11,805 bases of DNA from NCBI GenBank assembly GCA_937893785.1, contig CALCSP010000223.1, positions 1 through 11,805 of the forward strand, given 5' to 3'. Numbering within the stretch: position 1 is the stretch's first letter; each line of letters begins with the position of its first letter. The notes below the pieces were generated by a model, which saw only the letters and a list, made by a program, of their open reading frames with translations, searched no databases and was not told where the DNA came from. Positions 1 through 6,778 of the stretch are shown here, piece by piece. This DNA comes from an uncultured Verrucomicrobiales bacterium (lineage in GTDB: Bacteria; Verrucomicrobiota; Verrucomicrobiia; Verrucomicrobiales; DEV007). The translations under genes were made by a program, and so were the position numbers.

Positions 1-1067
1 AAATGGTTAATTTCATGGCTAAACACGGCCGAGGACTCATCTGTGTCCCCCTAACCGAGGAAGCCGCCAAGAGATTTGGCCTCCCAATGATGGTGCCCAA
101 AAACCGTGAATCATTTAAAACAAACTTTACTGCATCCGTTGATGCAGCTAGGGGGATAACAACTGGAATCAGTGCTGCAGACCGCGCCGCAACCATTCAG
201 ATACTCTCCTCGACAAGCGGAAATGAAAATGACCTCGTGCAGCCTGGACATGTTTTTCCGTTACAGGCTATGCCGGGAGGCGTACTGCGACGCGCCGGAC
301 ACACTGAAGCAGCCGTAGATCTTGCTAGGCTTGCAGGGCTTTCAGAAGTCGGAGTCATATGCGAGATACTTAATGATGACGGTAGCATGGCTCGACTTCC
401 GGAATTAGGTGAAATAGCTGCTGCACACAACCTTAAAATCGGAACCATTGAAAGCCTGATTCAATATCGCCGACAGCGCGAAAAACTCGTAGAGGAAATC
501 GAAGTGGTTAAACTTCCCACGGACTGGGGAGAATTCGATCTGCATATGTATAGCGCGGCTTTTGATGATGCCGCGCATCTGGCCCTCGTAAAGGGCCAAA
601 TCCATTCAGATACGCCCGTATTGGTGCGAGTGCATAGTGAATGCCTCACAGGGGATGTTTTCAGTTCAAAGAGATGTGATTGTGGCGGACAGCTGCACGC
701 CGCCATGGAAAAGATTTCAGAGGAAGGTGCAGGTGTCCTGCTGTACATGAGACAGGAGGGAAGAGGAATAGGACTGCAGGCAAAACTCCATGCCTACAAA
801 CTGCAGGAGCAGGGTTACGACACCGTCGAGGCTAATAATAAGCTAGGCTACCCAGGGGATCTTCGAGACTACGGTATTGGCGCCCAAATACTTCATAATC
901 TAGGAGTGAGGCAAATCCGACTGATGACAAATAACCCGAAGAAAGTCGTTGGTCTCAATGCTCATAAACTGAGTATTGTTGAACAAGTTCCCTTGAAACA
1001 GGCACCAAACCCGCACAATAAGCACTATCTGGACACCAAGCGTGAAAAGATGGGGCACCAGTTATAA
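1..1067 (+). CDS. ribBA: Bifunctional 3,4-dihydroxy-2-butanone-4-phosphate synthase / GTP cyclohydrolase II (RibBA), 5' end missing
   Basis: This fusion enzyme feeds both branches of riboflavin synthesis: the RibB half makes dihydroxybutanone phosphate from ribulose 5-phosphate, and the RibA half opens GTP. The frame is open at the window edge. The ATG at position 3 lies inside the conserved NFMAKHGRGLIC stretch of RibB, so the true start is upstream and roughly the first 80-100 residues are missing. Numbering from position 3, RibB motifs are TTGISAADRA (53-62) and GGVLRRAGHTEAAVDLARLAG (92-112). RibA begins near residue 165. Its zinc ligands C214, C225 and C227 have the expected C-x10-C-x-C spacing, and RQEGRGIGL (250-258) and the ending TNNPKKVVGL (309-318) are intact, so the cyclohydrolase half looks active. 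ribH follows after 47 bases, which supports the pathway call. Any FMN riboswitch would lie before the window. Confidence 0.95.
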   Translation, partial: MVNFMAKHGRGLICVPLTEEAAKRFGLPMMVPKNRESFKTNFTASVDAARGITTGISAADRAATIQILSSTSGNENDLVQPGHVFPLQAMPGGVLRRAGHTEAAVDLARLAGLSEVGVICEILNDDGSMARLPELGEIAAAHNLKIGTIESLIQYRRQREKLVEEIEVVKLPTDWGEFDLHMYSAAFDDAAHLALVKGQIHSDTPVLVRVHSECLTGDVFSSKRCDCGGQLHAAMEKISEEGAGVLLYMRQEGRGIGLQAKLHAYKLQEQGYDTVEANNKLGYPGDLRDYGIGAQILHNLGVRQIRLMTNNPKKVVGLNAHKLSIVEQVPLKQAPNPHNKHYLDTKREKMGHQL

Positions 1068-1114
1068 CCAAAGGTTGATTCAATTCCCCCCAAGCTCGAT
1101 CTTCGATCCTCCTC

Positions 1115-1633
1115 ATGGCCGAAAATTTCCTTTCTCCTATCCCGCGATCCATAAAATCACGCCGCAGTATTACGATAATCGCTAGCCTCTATAACGAGGA
1201 GCTGGTAAATGCTCTGATTGATTCAACCAGCAACGAGCTGAAAAGAATCATGCCTAACATTGCCGTTTCTATTTACCGTGTTCCTGGCGCATTTGAAATC
1301 CCCGTGTGCGCAAAGTTCCTTCTCGAGCGCAGTAAGCCGGACGCAATAATTGCCTTAGGTGTTATTATCAAAGGAGCAACTGCCCATGCCGATCTGATTG
1401 CCTCATCGATAACCAGTTCCCTTCAGAATTTAGCTCTTGATTACCAGACGCCGCTAATTCACGAAGTCCTCATGACGGAAAACTCCGAACAGGCCAAGCA
1501 ACGCTGTATTGGAGACAAAAACCGCGGCGTCGAAGCGGCCAGGGCTGCAATCACCATGGCTGAACTATTCGCGCAAATGCTGGATAGCGGCTCCACCGGG
1601 ATTACAAAATCCCCCCCTAAAGCAAATGGGTAA
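1115..1633 (+). CDS. ribH: 6,7-dimethyl-8-ribityllumazine synthase (RibH)
   Basis: The enzyme condenses dihydroxybutanone phosphate with 5-amino-6-ribitylaminouracil to give lumazine, the direct precursor of riboflavin. One substrate is made by RibB, encoded just upstream. The 172-residue protein has the family motifs in order: SLYN (24-27, the ring-binding aromatic position), GAFEIP (58-63), GVIIKGATAHADLIA (82-96) with the likely catalytic His91, and NRGVEAARAAITMAE (136-150). The KGATAH form resembles Bacillus subtilis RibH rather than the KG(E/D)T form. About 20 residues at the C-terminus after the last helix are Ser/Pro/Lys-rich and not conserved. The ATG at 1115 has no Shine-Dalgarno sequence; the bases before it are CCTCCTC, which is the opposite of one. 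It is still the only sensible start, because it leaves a normal-length N-terminus before the first beta strand. Confidence 0.95.
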   Translation: MAENFLSPIPRSIKSRRSITIIASLYNEELVNALIDSTSNELKRIMPNIAVSIYRVPGAFEIPVCAKFLLERSKPDAIIALGVIIKGATAHADLIASSITSSLQNLALDYQTPLIHEVLMTENSEQAKQRCIGDKNRGVEAARAAITMAELFAQMLDSGSTGITKSPPKANG

Positions 1634-2285
1634 CCGGAGAATTGGCCGCGAAACGGCATTGCAGTATTTATTCAGCCATGACCTTAGCGGAAGTCATGAT
1701 GGAGCTGAGAGTCTCTTCGCTTTGCGCATTGCCAAGCAACAACCGACGCCCAAGTCAAACCTGGAACATGACTCCAAGCCCCTCGAAACCTCGGAACAAC
1801 TGAACCATGAGACCCCGGCAGATAATCAACAATACAACATTGGTTCTGATGCTGCCCATTTCGCAATTTCAAGTGCCGGACTTCCGGCGCTTGTCAAGAG
1901 ACTCGAAAATGCCTTGGCCTGTGCAGAATCAAAATCGACAAAGAGAAAAATCACAAAGCAACTCAAGCTAGCCAGAGACCATTCCCGCAACCAAGAGTTT
2001 GTGGAATTACTGGTTCATGGAGTCCTGAATAATCAGAAAAGGATTGACGAGCAAATTGAAGAGAAGTTGCAGAACTTCACTTTGCCCAGATTGGCAACCA
2101 TTGACCGGAACGTGCTGCGAATCGCCGTCTTCGAGATGTTTCACTGTGAGGAAACCCCGCCAATTGTTGCCATTAATGAAGCCATTGAAATGGCAAAACG
2201 CTTCGGCTCAGAGGAATCAGGTAGCTTTGTCAACGGCATACTAGATCGTCTTAAGGATGAGCTAACCCGACCGCTGCGAAACTAG
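1626..2285 (+). CDS. nusB: Transcription antitermination factor NusB with a large internal insertion
   Basis: NusB pairs with ribosomal protein S10 on BoxA RNA to prevent early termination in rRNA operons. The start is the ATG at 1626, inside the ribH stop region (ATGGGTAA), giving an 8-base overlap and probable translational coupling; the open frame extends further 5' but that part is shadow sequence in ribH. The 219-residue protein begins with the usual RRIGRETALQYLF (4-16) and ends with a well conserved C-terminal half: FVELLVHGV (125-133), RLATIDRNVLRIAVFEM (155-171), AINEAIEMAKRFGSEESG (182-199) and FVNGILD (201-207). Between helix 1 and the FVELL helix there are about 103 residues where E. 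coli NusB has about 25-30. The extra part is polar, with many Gln, Glu, Lys and Ser (about 22-80), followed by a helical Lys-rich part (86-122). Typical NusB proteins have 130-165 residues. Confidence 0.92.
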   Translation: MGNRRIGRETALQYLFSHDLSGSHDGAESLFALRIAKQQPTPKSNLEHDSKPLETSEQLNHETPADNQQYNIGSDAAHFAISSAGLPALVKRLENALACAESKSTKRKITKQLKLARDHSRNQEFVELLVHGVLNNQKRIDEQIEEKLQNFTLPRLATIDRNVLRIAVFEMFHCEETPPIVAINEAIEMAKRFGSEESGSFVNGILDRLKDELTRPLRN

Positions 2286-2318
2286 CCTCATAACGATCAC
2301 CCCCCAATTACCGACTAT

Positions 2319-3164
2319 ATGGCAGGACTCTTTAAAAAAATTTTCCAACGCTTATCACGCGACAAAGTGGATTGGGATGAGATCGAAGAAAGCCTCATTC
2401 TCGGTGACATCGGCCTACCTATGACGACCCTTATTATTGAAAGGATGCGCGATCTTGGCAGGTCTCTTAACCCTGAGGATGCCATAACAATTTGTCGTGA
2501 AGAAATACTCAAAATCATTCCCCCTTCACCTCCTGAACTGTGCCCACTTCCCGAAAGCACAAAAGTGATTCTTGTCGTTGGCGTGAACGGCACCGGAAAA
2601 ACAACCTCTGCTGCTAAACTCGCCAATTATCTGAAGCAGTTAAATTATAGCGTGATGCTTGCCGCCGCCGACACTTTTCGTGCGGCTGCGGTTGAGCAAT
2701 TACAGGTATGGGCAGATCGGATCGATGTACCATTAATACGTGGCAGTAATAATGCTGACCCTTCCTCAGTGTGCTTTGAAGCTCAAACTGCAGCTCTTGA
2801 GGCGGGGTGCGATTTTCTAATCTGCGATACCGCAGGCCGAATTCACACCCGGCACAACCTAATGGAGGAACTGAAGAAAATTCGCAGAACACTAGGAAAA
2901 CGAGATCCCGCTGCTCCTCATGAAATCTTTCTTGTGGTGGATGCCACTACGGGATCTAATGCACTTGCTCAGGCAAGGCAATTCAATGAAGCCACAGAGC
3001 TCAGTGGACTGATTGTCACCAAACTCGACGGAAGCGGCAAGGGCGGTGTCATCGTATCCATCGCTCACGAAATGGCAATTCCCACGCGCTTTATAGGGAT
3101 TGGAGAAAAGACGGAGGACCTCAAGTCCTTTTGCCCTGAGCATTTTGTTCAGCATATCCTTTGA
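2319..3164 (+). CDS. ftsY: Signal recognition particle receptor FtsY
   Basis: FtsY is the SRP receptor GTPase that docks ribosome-nascent chain-Ffh complexes at the membrane for co-translational insertion. The 281-residue protein is a compact NG-domain form without the long acidic A domain of E. coli FtsY. The N-terminus MAGLFKKIFQRLSR is an amphipathic basic helix suited to direct membrane contact. The N domain covers about 15-75. The G motifs are GVNGTGKTT (88-96, P-loop), DTFRAAAVEQL (118-128), DTAGR (170-174) and TKLDGSGKGG (234-243), ending with GIGEKTEDL (260-268). GVNG and the ending EDLKSFCPEHFV favour FtsY over Ffh, and there is no M domain. It lies 33 bases after nusB and is probably co-transcribed. 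No Shine-Dalgarno sequence is visible before the ATG. Confidence 0.96.
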   Translation: MAGLFKKIFQRLSRDKVDWDEIEESLILGDIGLPMTTLIIERMRDLGRSLNPEDAITICREEILKIIPPSPPELCPLPESTKVILVVGVNGTGKTTSAAKLANYLKQLNYSVMLAAADTFRAAAVEQLQVWADRIDVPLIRGSNNADPSSVCFEAQTAALEAGCDFLICDTAGRIHTRHNLMEELKKIRRTLGKRDPAAPHEIFLVVDATTGSNALAQARQFNEATELSGLIVTKLDGSGKGGVIVSIAHEMAIPTRFIGIGEKTEDLKSFCPEHFVQHIL

Positions 3165-3209
3165 GTATATCTTCTGGTATTAGTTACCGCATTCTGCCAT
3201 CCTCGGAGA

Positions 3210-4361
3210 ATGCCTGACGCAAAATCCAAATCTCTCTTTAACCGGAAAAATCCACTTCTAGCAAAAAGGATCAGTTCGCGCTTATTAACAGAAGGCTGCG
3301 ATGCCAAGGATACATGGCACTTGGAAATAAGCCTGCTTGGGTCAGGCCTGGAATTTACTCCTGGGGACTCGCTTGCAGTTCTCCCAAAAAACGACCCTAA
3401 GCTTGTTGAAGAGATCATCTCCTCGCTTGGATTCAGCGGGGAAGAAATAGTTCCAACTCCTAACAAAGAAGAAACCCTACTGAGAAAGGCCATCACGGAA
3501 AATTACGTTATTACCACACCTGACAAGAAATTACTGAAAGCCATCAATGAAAAAGCTGGCCCCACGGAATGGCAGGACCTAATGGAACCCGACAGAAAAA
3601 TCGAGCTCAATAATTTCCTCTGGGGAAGGAGCGTAATTGACCTCCTGAAAGCGCATCCAGAGGTCAAATTTCAGCCCACGGAGTTTGTAGCATTACTAAA
3701 AAAGCTCAACGTCAGGCTATATTCAGTGGCATCGAGCCTCGCCAGCAAGCCTAACGAGGTTCACCTAACAGTTGCCGTCGTAGAGTATGAGAGCTTTGGC
3801 AGAATTAGACAGGGCGTTTGCTCAAGCTGGTTGACCGAACGCATTGATGATGACACGCCGATACCATGTTTTATTACGCCGGGAAAGGGGTTCCGATTGC
3901 CTAATCCTGATGACGAAACCCCAATCATAATGTGTGGACCAGGTACAGGCATTGCACCGTTCCGTGCATTCCTGCAGGAACGTCAGGCAACCAACGCGCA
4001 AGGGAACGCATGGCTCTTCTTCGGTGAAATCCATGAAGACACATGTCATTTCTATAAGGATGAATGGGAGTCATACCTTGCAGATGGCACTCTCAACAAA
4101 CTCACGACTGCTTGGTCGCGTGACCAGGAAGAAAAAATATACATCCAACACAAAATGCTCGAGCACGGAGCAGAGTTTTGGAAGTGGATAGAACAAGGCG
4201 CTATCTTCTATGTCTGCGGCGATGCCCAGCGCATGGCTCCAGATGTTGATCATGCACTGCATCAGATTATTGCGAAGCATGGAGGAAAATCCGAGGAAGA
4301 AGCTGTCGCCTATGTCAAAGAAATGCTTAGTGAAAAACGTTACAGGCGTGACGTATATTAG
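3210..4361 (+). CDS. CysJ-like sulfite reductase flavoprotein lacking the FMN domain (FAD/NADPH module only)
   Basis: This 383-residue protein corresponds to the FAD- and NADPH-binding part of the CysJ / cytochrome P450 reductase family, which passes electrons from NADPH through FAD to an acceptor. It has the FAD-binding domain with its helical insertion (about 14-225), including FTPGDSLAVLPKN (49-61), RLYSVASS (169-176) and GVCSSWL (202-208). The NADPH domain has GPGTGIAPFRAFLQER (243-258), AWSRDQ (301-306) and YVCGDAQRMAPDVD (334-347). The C-terminus RYRRDVY ends in Tyr383, the aromatic that stacks on FAD. The flavodoxin-like FMN domain (about 200 residues at the N-terminus of CysJ) is absent, and the gap to ftsY is too short to hold it. 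No sulfite reductase hemoprotein is in the window, so the electron acceptor is unknown and the cysJ symbol is withheld. GGAG lies only one base before the ATG. Confidence 0.85.
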   Translation: MPDAKSKSLFNRKNPLLAKRISSRLLTEGCDAKDTWHLEISLLGSGLEFTPGDSLAVLPKNDPKLVEEIISSLGFSGEEIVPTPNKEETLLRKAITENYVITTPDKKLLKAINEKAGPTEWQDLMEPDRKIELNNFLWGRSVIDLLKAHPEVKFQPTEFVALLKKLNVRLYSVASSLASKPNEVHLTVAVVEYESFGRIRQGVCSSWLTERIDDDTPIPCFITPGKGFRLPNPDDETPIIMCGPGTGIAPFRAFLQERQATNAQGNAWLFFGEIHEDTCHFYKDEWESYLADGTLNKLTTAWSRDQEEKIYIQHKMLEHGAEFWKWIEQGAIFYVCGDAQRMAPDVDHALHQIIAKHGGKSEEEAVAYVKEMLSEKRYRRDVY

Positions 4362-4462
4362 AGCTCAATGAGCGGCAAGACGCTTCTTTACCGGCAAGCC
4401 TCATTAACTTAGTCGAAAATGATAACTTCATGTAGCCTATGCAATGAACCCTGCTGACGTTA

Positions 4463-5125
4463 ATGCAAGGTTCATCTTCATCTGCTAGTATTGTGATTAC
4501 AAAAAAGTCCTCAACATCAAAAAAAACCACCCCCACATTGAAACAGAAAATTGCAATCTTCGGAGGCAGTTTTGACCCTATTCATTGCGGCCACGTTGAA
4601 ATTGCCAAACAGGCTCGTAATATTGCCAAGCTGAACAAAGTCATTTTCCTCCCGTGCAGGCGATCGCCTCACAAAAACCAATCCCCTGTTGCCAACACAA
4701 CGCAAAGAGTTGAAATGGCCAAACTAGCCACTGGAACCATCAGCTGGGCAGAAGTATCCACATGGGAAATCAACCGTGTCCCTCCCTCCTATTCATGGAT
4801 GGCAGCTGAACACTTTCACGAAACATTTCCACAAGCTGAATTATTCTGGATACTGGGCAATGACCAGTGGGAGAAGCTACATACATGGTATAAACCATCT
4901 CGATTAGCAGAGTTAATGACATTCATTGTTTTTCCTCGAAAAGGGAAGCCTTTGGCAAAGAAAGGCTTCAGGAGCCTTTTCATCAACGTCAGCCATCCCG
5001 CCTCGAGCACAGAGGCGCGAATCCGGATAGGAAAACAGCACCCCACTGACAAACTTCTAACTCGAAAAGTATCTACCTACATAAAGGAGCAGCAAATATA
5101 CTCCTCCAAGGAATTATCCCACTAG
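4463..5125 (+). CDS. nadD: Nicotinate-nucleotide adenylyltransferase (NadD)
   Basis: NadD joins nicotinate mononucleotide with ATP to form deamido-NAD, the penultimate step of NAD synthesis. The nucleotidyltransferase signature GGSFDPIHCGH (34-44) carries the HxGH active site (His41, His44). FWILGNDQWEKLHTW (128-142) and SSTEARIRI (181-189) match the second and C-terminal motifs of the family. The core starts at KIAIFGGSFDP (29-39), so the ATG at 4463 gives an unusual leader of about 27 residues rich in Ser, Thr and Lys. A TTG at 4538 would start the protein at the usual place and a GTG at 4493 is also in frame; none has a Shine-Dalgarno sequence. The gene lies 101 bases after the reductase. 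Its 3' end overlaps the end of the convergent pgl gene by 12 bases. The often-linked rsfS is not next to it. Confidence 0.92.
   Translation: MQGSSSSASIVITKKSSTSKKTTPTLKQKIAIFGGSFDPIHCGHVEIAKQARNIAKLNKVIFLPCRRSPHKNQSPVANTTQRVEMAKLATGTISWAEVSTWEINRVPPSYSWMAAEHFHETFPQAELFWILGNDQWEKLHTWYKPSRLAELMTFIVFPRKGKPLAKKGFRSLFINVSHPASSTEARIRIGKQHPTDKLLTRKVSTYIKEQQIYSSKELSH
4945..4979. repeat. Three-arm inverted repeat forming two competing hairpins inside nadD
   Basis: GAAGCCTTT (4945-4953) is followed after 7 bases by its exact reverse complement AAAGGCTTC (4961-4969), a perfect 9-bp stem. The first seven bases of that second arm, AAAGGCT, also pair perfectly with AGCCTTT (4973-4979) across a 5-base loop. 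The two hairpins cannot form together. On the minus strand the first hairpin is followed by CCCTTTTCG, a weak U-rich run about 145 bases after the pgl stop codon, so it might help end the fabG-pgl transcript. The pairing is certain from sequence; a function is not. Confidence 0.55.
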
Positions 5126-5779
5126 CCAAAGCAAACTCCCCTCATGGGGTCTCACCATTGCCGCCGGGTAATTATACCCATTACCTCGCGCGATCCCCTC
5201 GACCAACTCGCGCTTCCTTTCTCCCTTCACAAGGAACAGAACTCTTCTGGCTGCGTTAATAAGTGTGAAAGTAAATGTAAGTCGGCAAGCTGCCAATTCC
5301 GCAACCTCATTGGCAACAACCCAGCGATCAGTTTCACCAATGGCACTTGTTGCCGGAAACAAAGATGCCGTATGACCATCCTCCCCCATGCCAAGCAAAA
5401 TCAAGTCATGGCTGAACACCTCATCACCTGAGCGCTGTCTCAACTCTCGCTCATAAATGTTGGCAGCTTCCTCAGGCGGCATTTCGCCCTTAAGCCGAAG
5501 AATGTTCTCTTCGGGAATAGGCACACGGTTAAGCAGTGACTCGCATGCCATCCGGTAATTACTATCTGAATGATCCGGCGGGACGCAGCGCTCATCACCA
5601 AAAGTGATGATGAAATTACGCCAATCAAGATCCTCTGCCGCAAGGGCCTCATAGATTGCACGGGGCGTTTGACCACCGCACAAGGCAAGACGAAAAGGCC
5701 CCCCAGCAGCTGCAAACGAAGCTTCAGCGATTCTTTTAACCGCATCCCGGACAAAATCCGATGAATGAACGACCTGCAT
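5114..5779 (-). CDS. pgl: 6-phosphogluconolactonase (Pgl, DevB/NagB-like family)
   Basis: Pgl hydrolyses 6-phosphogluconolactone to 6-phosphogluconate in the oxidative pentose phosphate pathway, a main source of NADPH. The 221-residue protein has the expected motifs in order: LCGGQTP (33-39, phosphate-binding loop), GDERCVP (61-67), DHSDSNYRM (69-77) and LGMGEDGHTASLFP (129-142, with the catalytic His region). Length and motif spacing are normal for the DevB-type enzyme. The ATG at 5779 is chosen; an in-frame TTG at 5791 would add four residues (first residues MVVA), and neither has a clear Shine-Dalgarno sequence. It lies 26 bases after fabG on the same strand and is probably co-transcribed with it. 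Neither zwf nor gnd is nearby. Its stop codon lies within the last codons of the convergent nadD gene. Confidence 0.93.
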   Translation of the reverse strand: MQVVHSSDFVRDAVKRIAEASFAAAGGPFRLALCGGQTPRAIYEALAAEDLDWRNFIITFGDERCVPPDHSDSNYRMACESLLNRVPIPEENILRLKGEMPPEEAANIYERELRQRSGDEVFSHDLILLGMGEDGHTASLFPATSAIGETDRWVVANEVAELAACRLTFTFTLINAARRVLFLVKGERKRELVEGIARGNGYNYPAAMVRPHEGSLLWLVG

Positions 5780-5805
5780 AGCAACAACCAAGTGTAGACC
5801 GCAGG

Positions 5806-6555
5806 CTACATCACCATTCCACCGTCAACAGATAAGACCTGTCCAGTGATATACCGTCCACCGGAACCAGCAAGGTAACAGGCTGCCGCCGCTATGTCAT
5901 CTACCTCACCAAAGCCGCCAAGAGGAACTTTGCCCCTAATCTCCTCACGCAACTCCTCGGAAAGAGATTCCGTCATATCCGTCACTATAAACCCTGGGGC
6001 GATGGCATTAACTGTAACACCTCTGCCCGCAAACTCTCGTGCCAGAGATTTGGTCAACCCAATCACGCCTGCCTTACTGGCTGCATAATTGGACTGCCCT
6101 GCATTTCCCATCAACCCAATTACCGATGAAACGTTTATAATCCTAGCACCGGATTGCTTGAGCAATGAACGCTGAACTGCCTTCACGGCATTGAAGGCAC
6201 CTTTAAGGTTGGTATCAATAACCAAATCCCACTCCTCCTCTTTCATCCGCAACATGAGGTTATCCCTAGTTACCCCAGCGTTGTTAATTAAGATGTCCAC
6301 TTTTCCGAAATCACTGATCACCTCCTTACCTACCTCTGCCATAGCAGAAAAATCCGATACATCCACGGCATAAGCTTTAGCACAGTCTCCATGAGACTTA
6401 TTTATCTCGTCCGCACTGCGCATGGCATTCTCGGCAGTGCGACTAATCACAGCAACCTTGGCCCCACCATCTGCCAACCTTCCCGCAATGGCGTTCCCGA
6501 TACCGCGACCCGCACCTGTAACAACAGCAACCTTATCAGCAAATTCAGAAGACAT
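5806..6555 (-). CDS. fabG: 3-oxoacyl-[acyl-carrier-protein] reductase (FabG), short-chain dehydrogenase
   Basis: FabG reduces 3-oxoacyl-ACP with NADPH in each elongation cycle of type II fatty acid synthesis. The 249-residue protein is standard in length. TGAGRGIG (13-20) binds the cofactor, NNAGVTRDNL (91-100) matches FabG closely, and the catalytic set is Asn116, Ser144, Tyr157 and Lys161 within NVSSVIGLMGNAGQSNYAASK. PGFIVTDM (187-194) and GGRYITGQVLSVDGGMVM at the C-terminus are typical of true FabG rather than other short-chain dehydrogenases. The ATG at 6555 is chosen because it starts directly before FADKVAVVTG; an in-frame TTG at 6591 would add 12 residues not seen in the family. With no acpP, fabD or fabF nearby, a role in another ketoreduction cannot be excluded. 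Pgl follows, and Pgl's pathway supplies NADPH that FabG uses, although that link is only inference. Confidence 0.9.
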   Translation of the reverse strand: MSSEFADKVAVVTGAGRGIGNAIAGRLADGGAKVAVISRTAENAMRSADEINKSHGDCAKAYAVDVSDFSAMAEVGKEVISDFGKVDILINNAGVTRDNLMLRMKEEEWDLVIDTNLKGAFNAVKAVQRSLLKQSGARIINVSSVIGLMGNAGQSNYAASKAGVIGLTKSLAREFAGRGVTVNAIAPGFIVTDMTESLSEELREEIRGKVPLGGFGEVDDIAAAACYLAGSGGRYITGQVLSVDGGMVM

Positions 6556-6688
6556 GAATGCGATTATCCAATCAGTCACCTCATCAGGCAACTTCGAAAT
6601 GACATGCGATTAAAAAAATATCTCATCCTGCCTCGCGGAAAAACCCAAATAATGAATAAAGCACTGAGAACTTCATTGGGGCACTGCA

Positions 6689-6717
6689 TTGACATGAGCC
6701 TTAACCCGGCTCCTTAT
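6689..6717 (+). promoter_or_regulatory. Possible sigma-70 type promoter for the cytochrome c / propeller gene
   Basis: TTGACA at 6689-6694 is an exact -35 consensus in the divergent gap. The hexamer 17 bases downstream, CCTTAT (6712-6717), matches only three of six -10 positions and lacks the important second-position A. A start near 6724 would give a leader of about 55 bases before the ATG at 6779. The location is right, but the -10 is poor, so the call is tentative. I found no convincing promoter for fabG on the opposite strand. Confidence 0.3.
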
Positions 6718-6778
6718 CGGCATCTAAAACCAAATAATGTTGGCATCAGTCGACACAACGCTTAAAAGCTTAAGGGTA

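Noticed and set aside
3..5. ATG at position 3 as start of RibBA
   Set aside because: It falls inside the conserved NFMAKHGRGLIC region; the essential N-terminal part of RibB lies before the window.
1509..1625. Longer nusB starting at 1509
   Set aside because: The added 39 residues would be out-of-frame ribH sequence; NusB homology starts directly at the ATG at 1626.
4362..4462. Terminator or small gene in the 101-base gap before nadD
   Set aside because: AATGAG/CTCATT (4367-4372 and 4400-4405) pair only over a 27-base loop with no T-run; CGGCAAG occurs twice but no reading frame or RNA family is recognisable.
5138..5149. CCCC-TCAT-GGGG hairpin near the end of pgl, as a terminator
   Set aside because: The stem has only about four to five pairs, lies inside pgl coding sequence, and has no T-run on either strand.
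5144..5431. + strand open frames across pgl, and similar frames opposite the other genes
   Set aside because: They lie opposite or out of phase with well supported genes and have no recognisable motifs; read as shadows of coding sequence.
6556..6591. TTG start for fabG at 6591
   Set aside because: It adds 12 residues not found in FabG; the ATG at 6555 gives the normal N-terminus.
6556..6736. Small protein in the gap between fabG and the cytochrome gene
   Set aside because: The + strand frames here overlap fabG antisense and show no domain, export signal or ribosome binding site.
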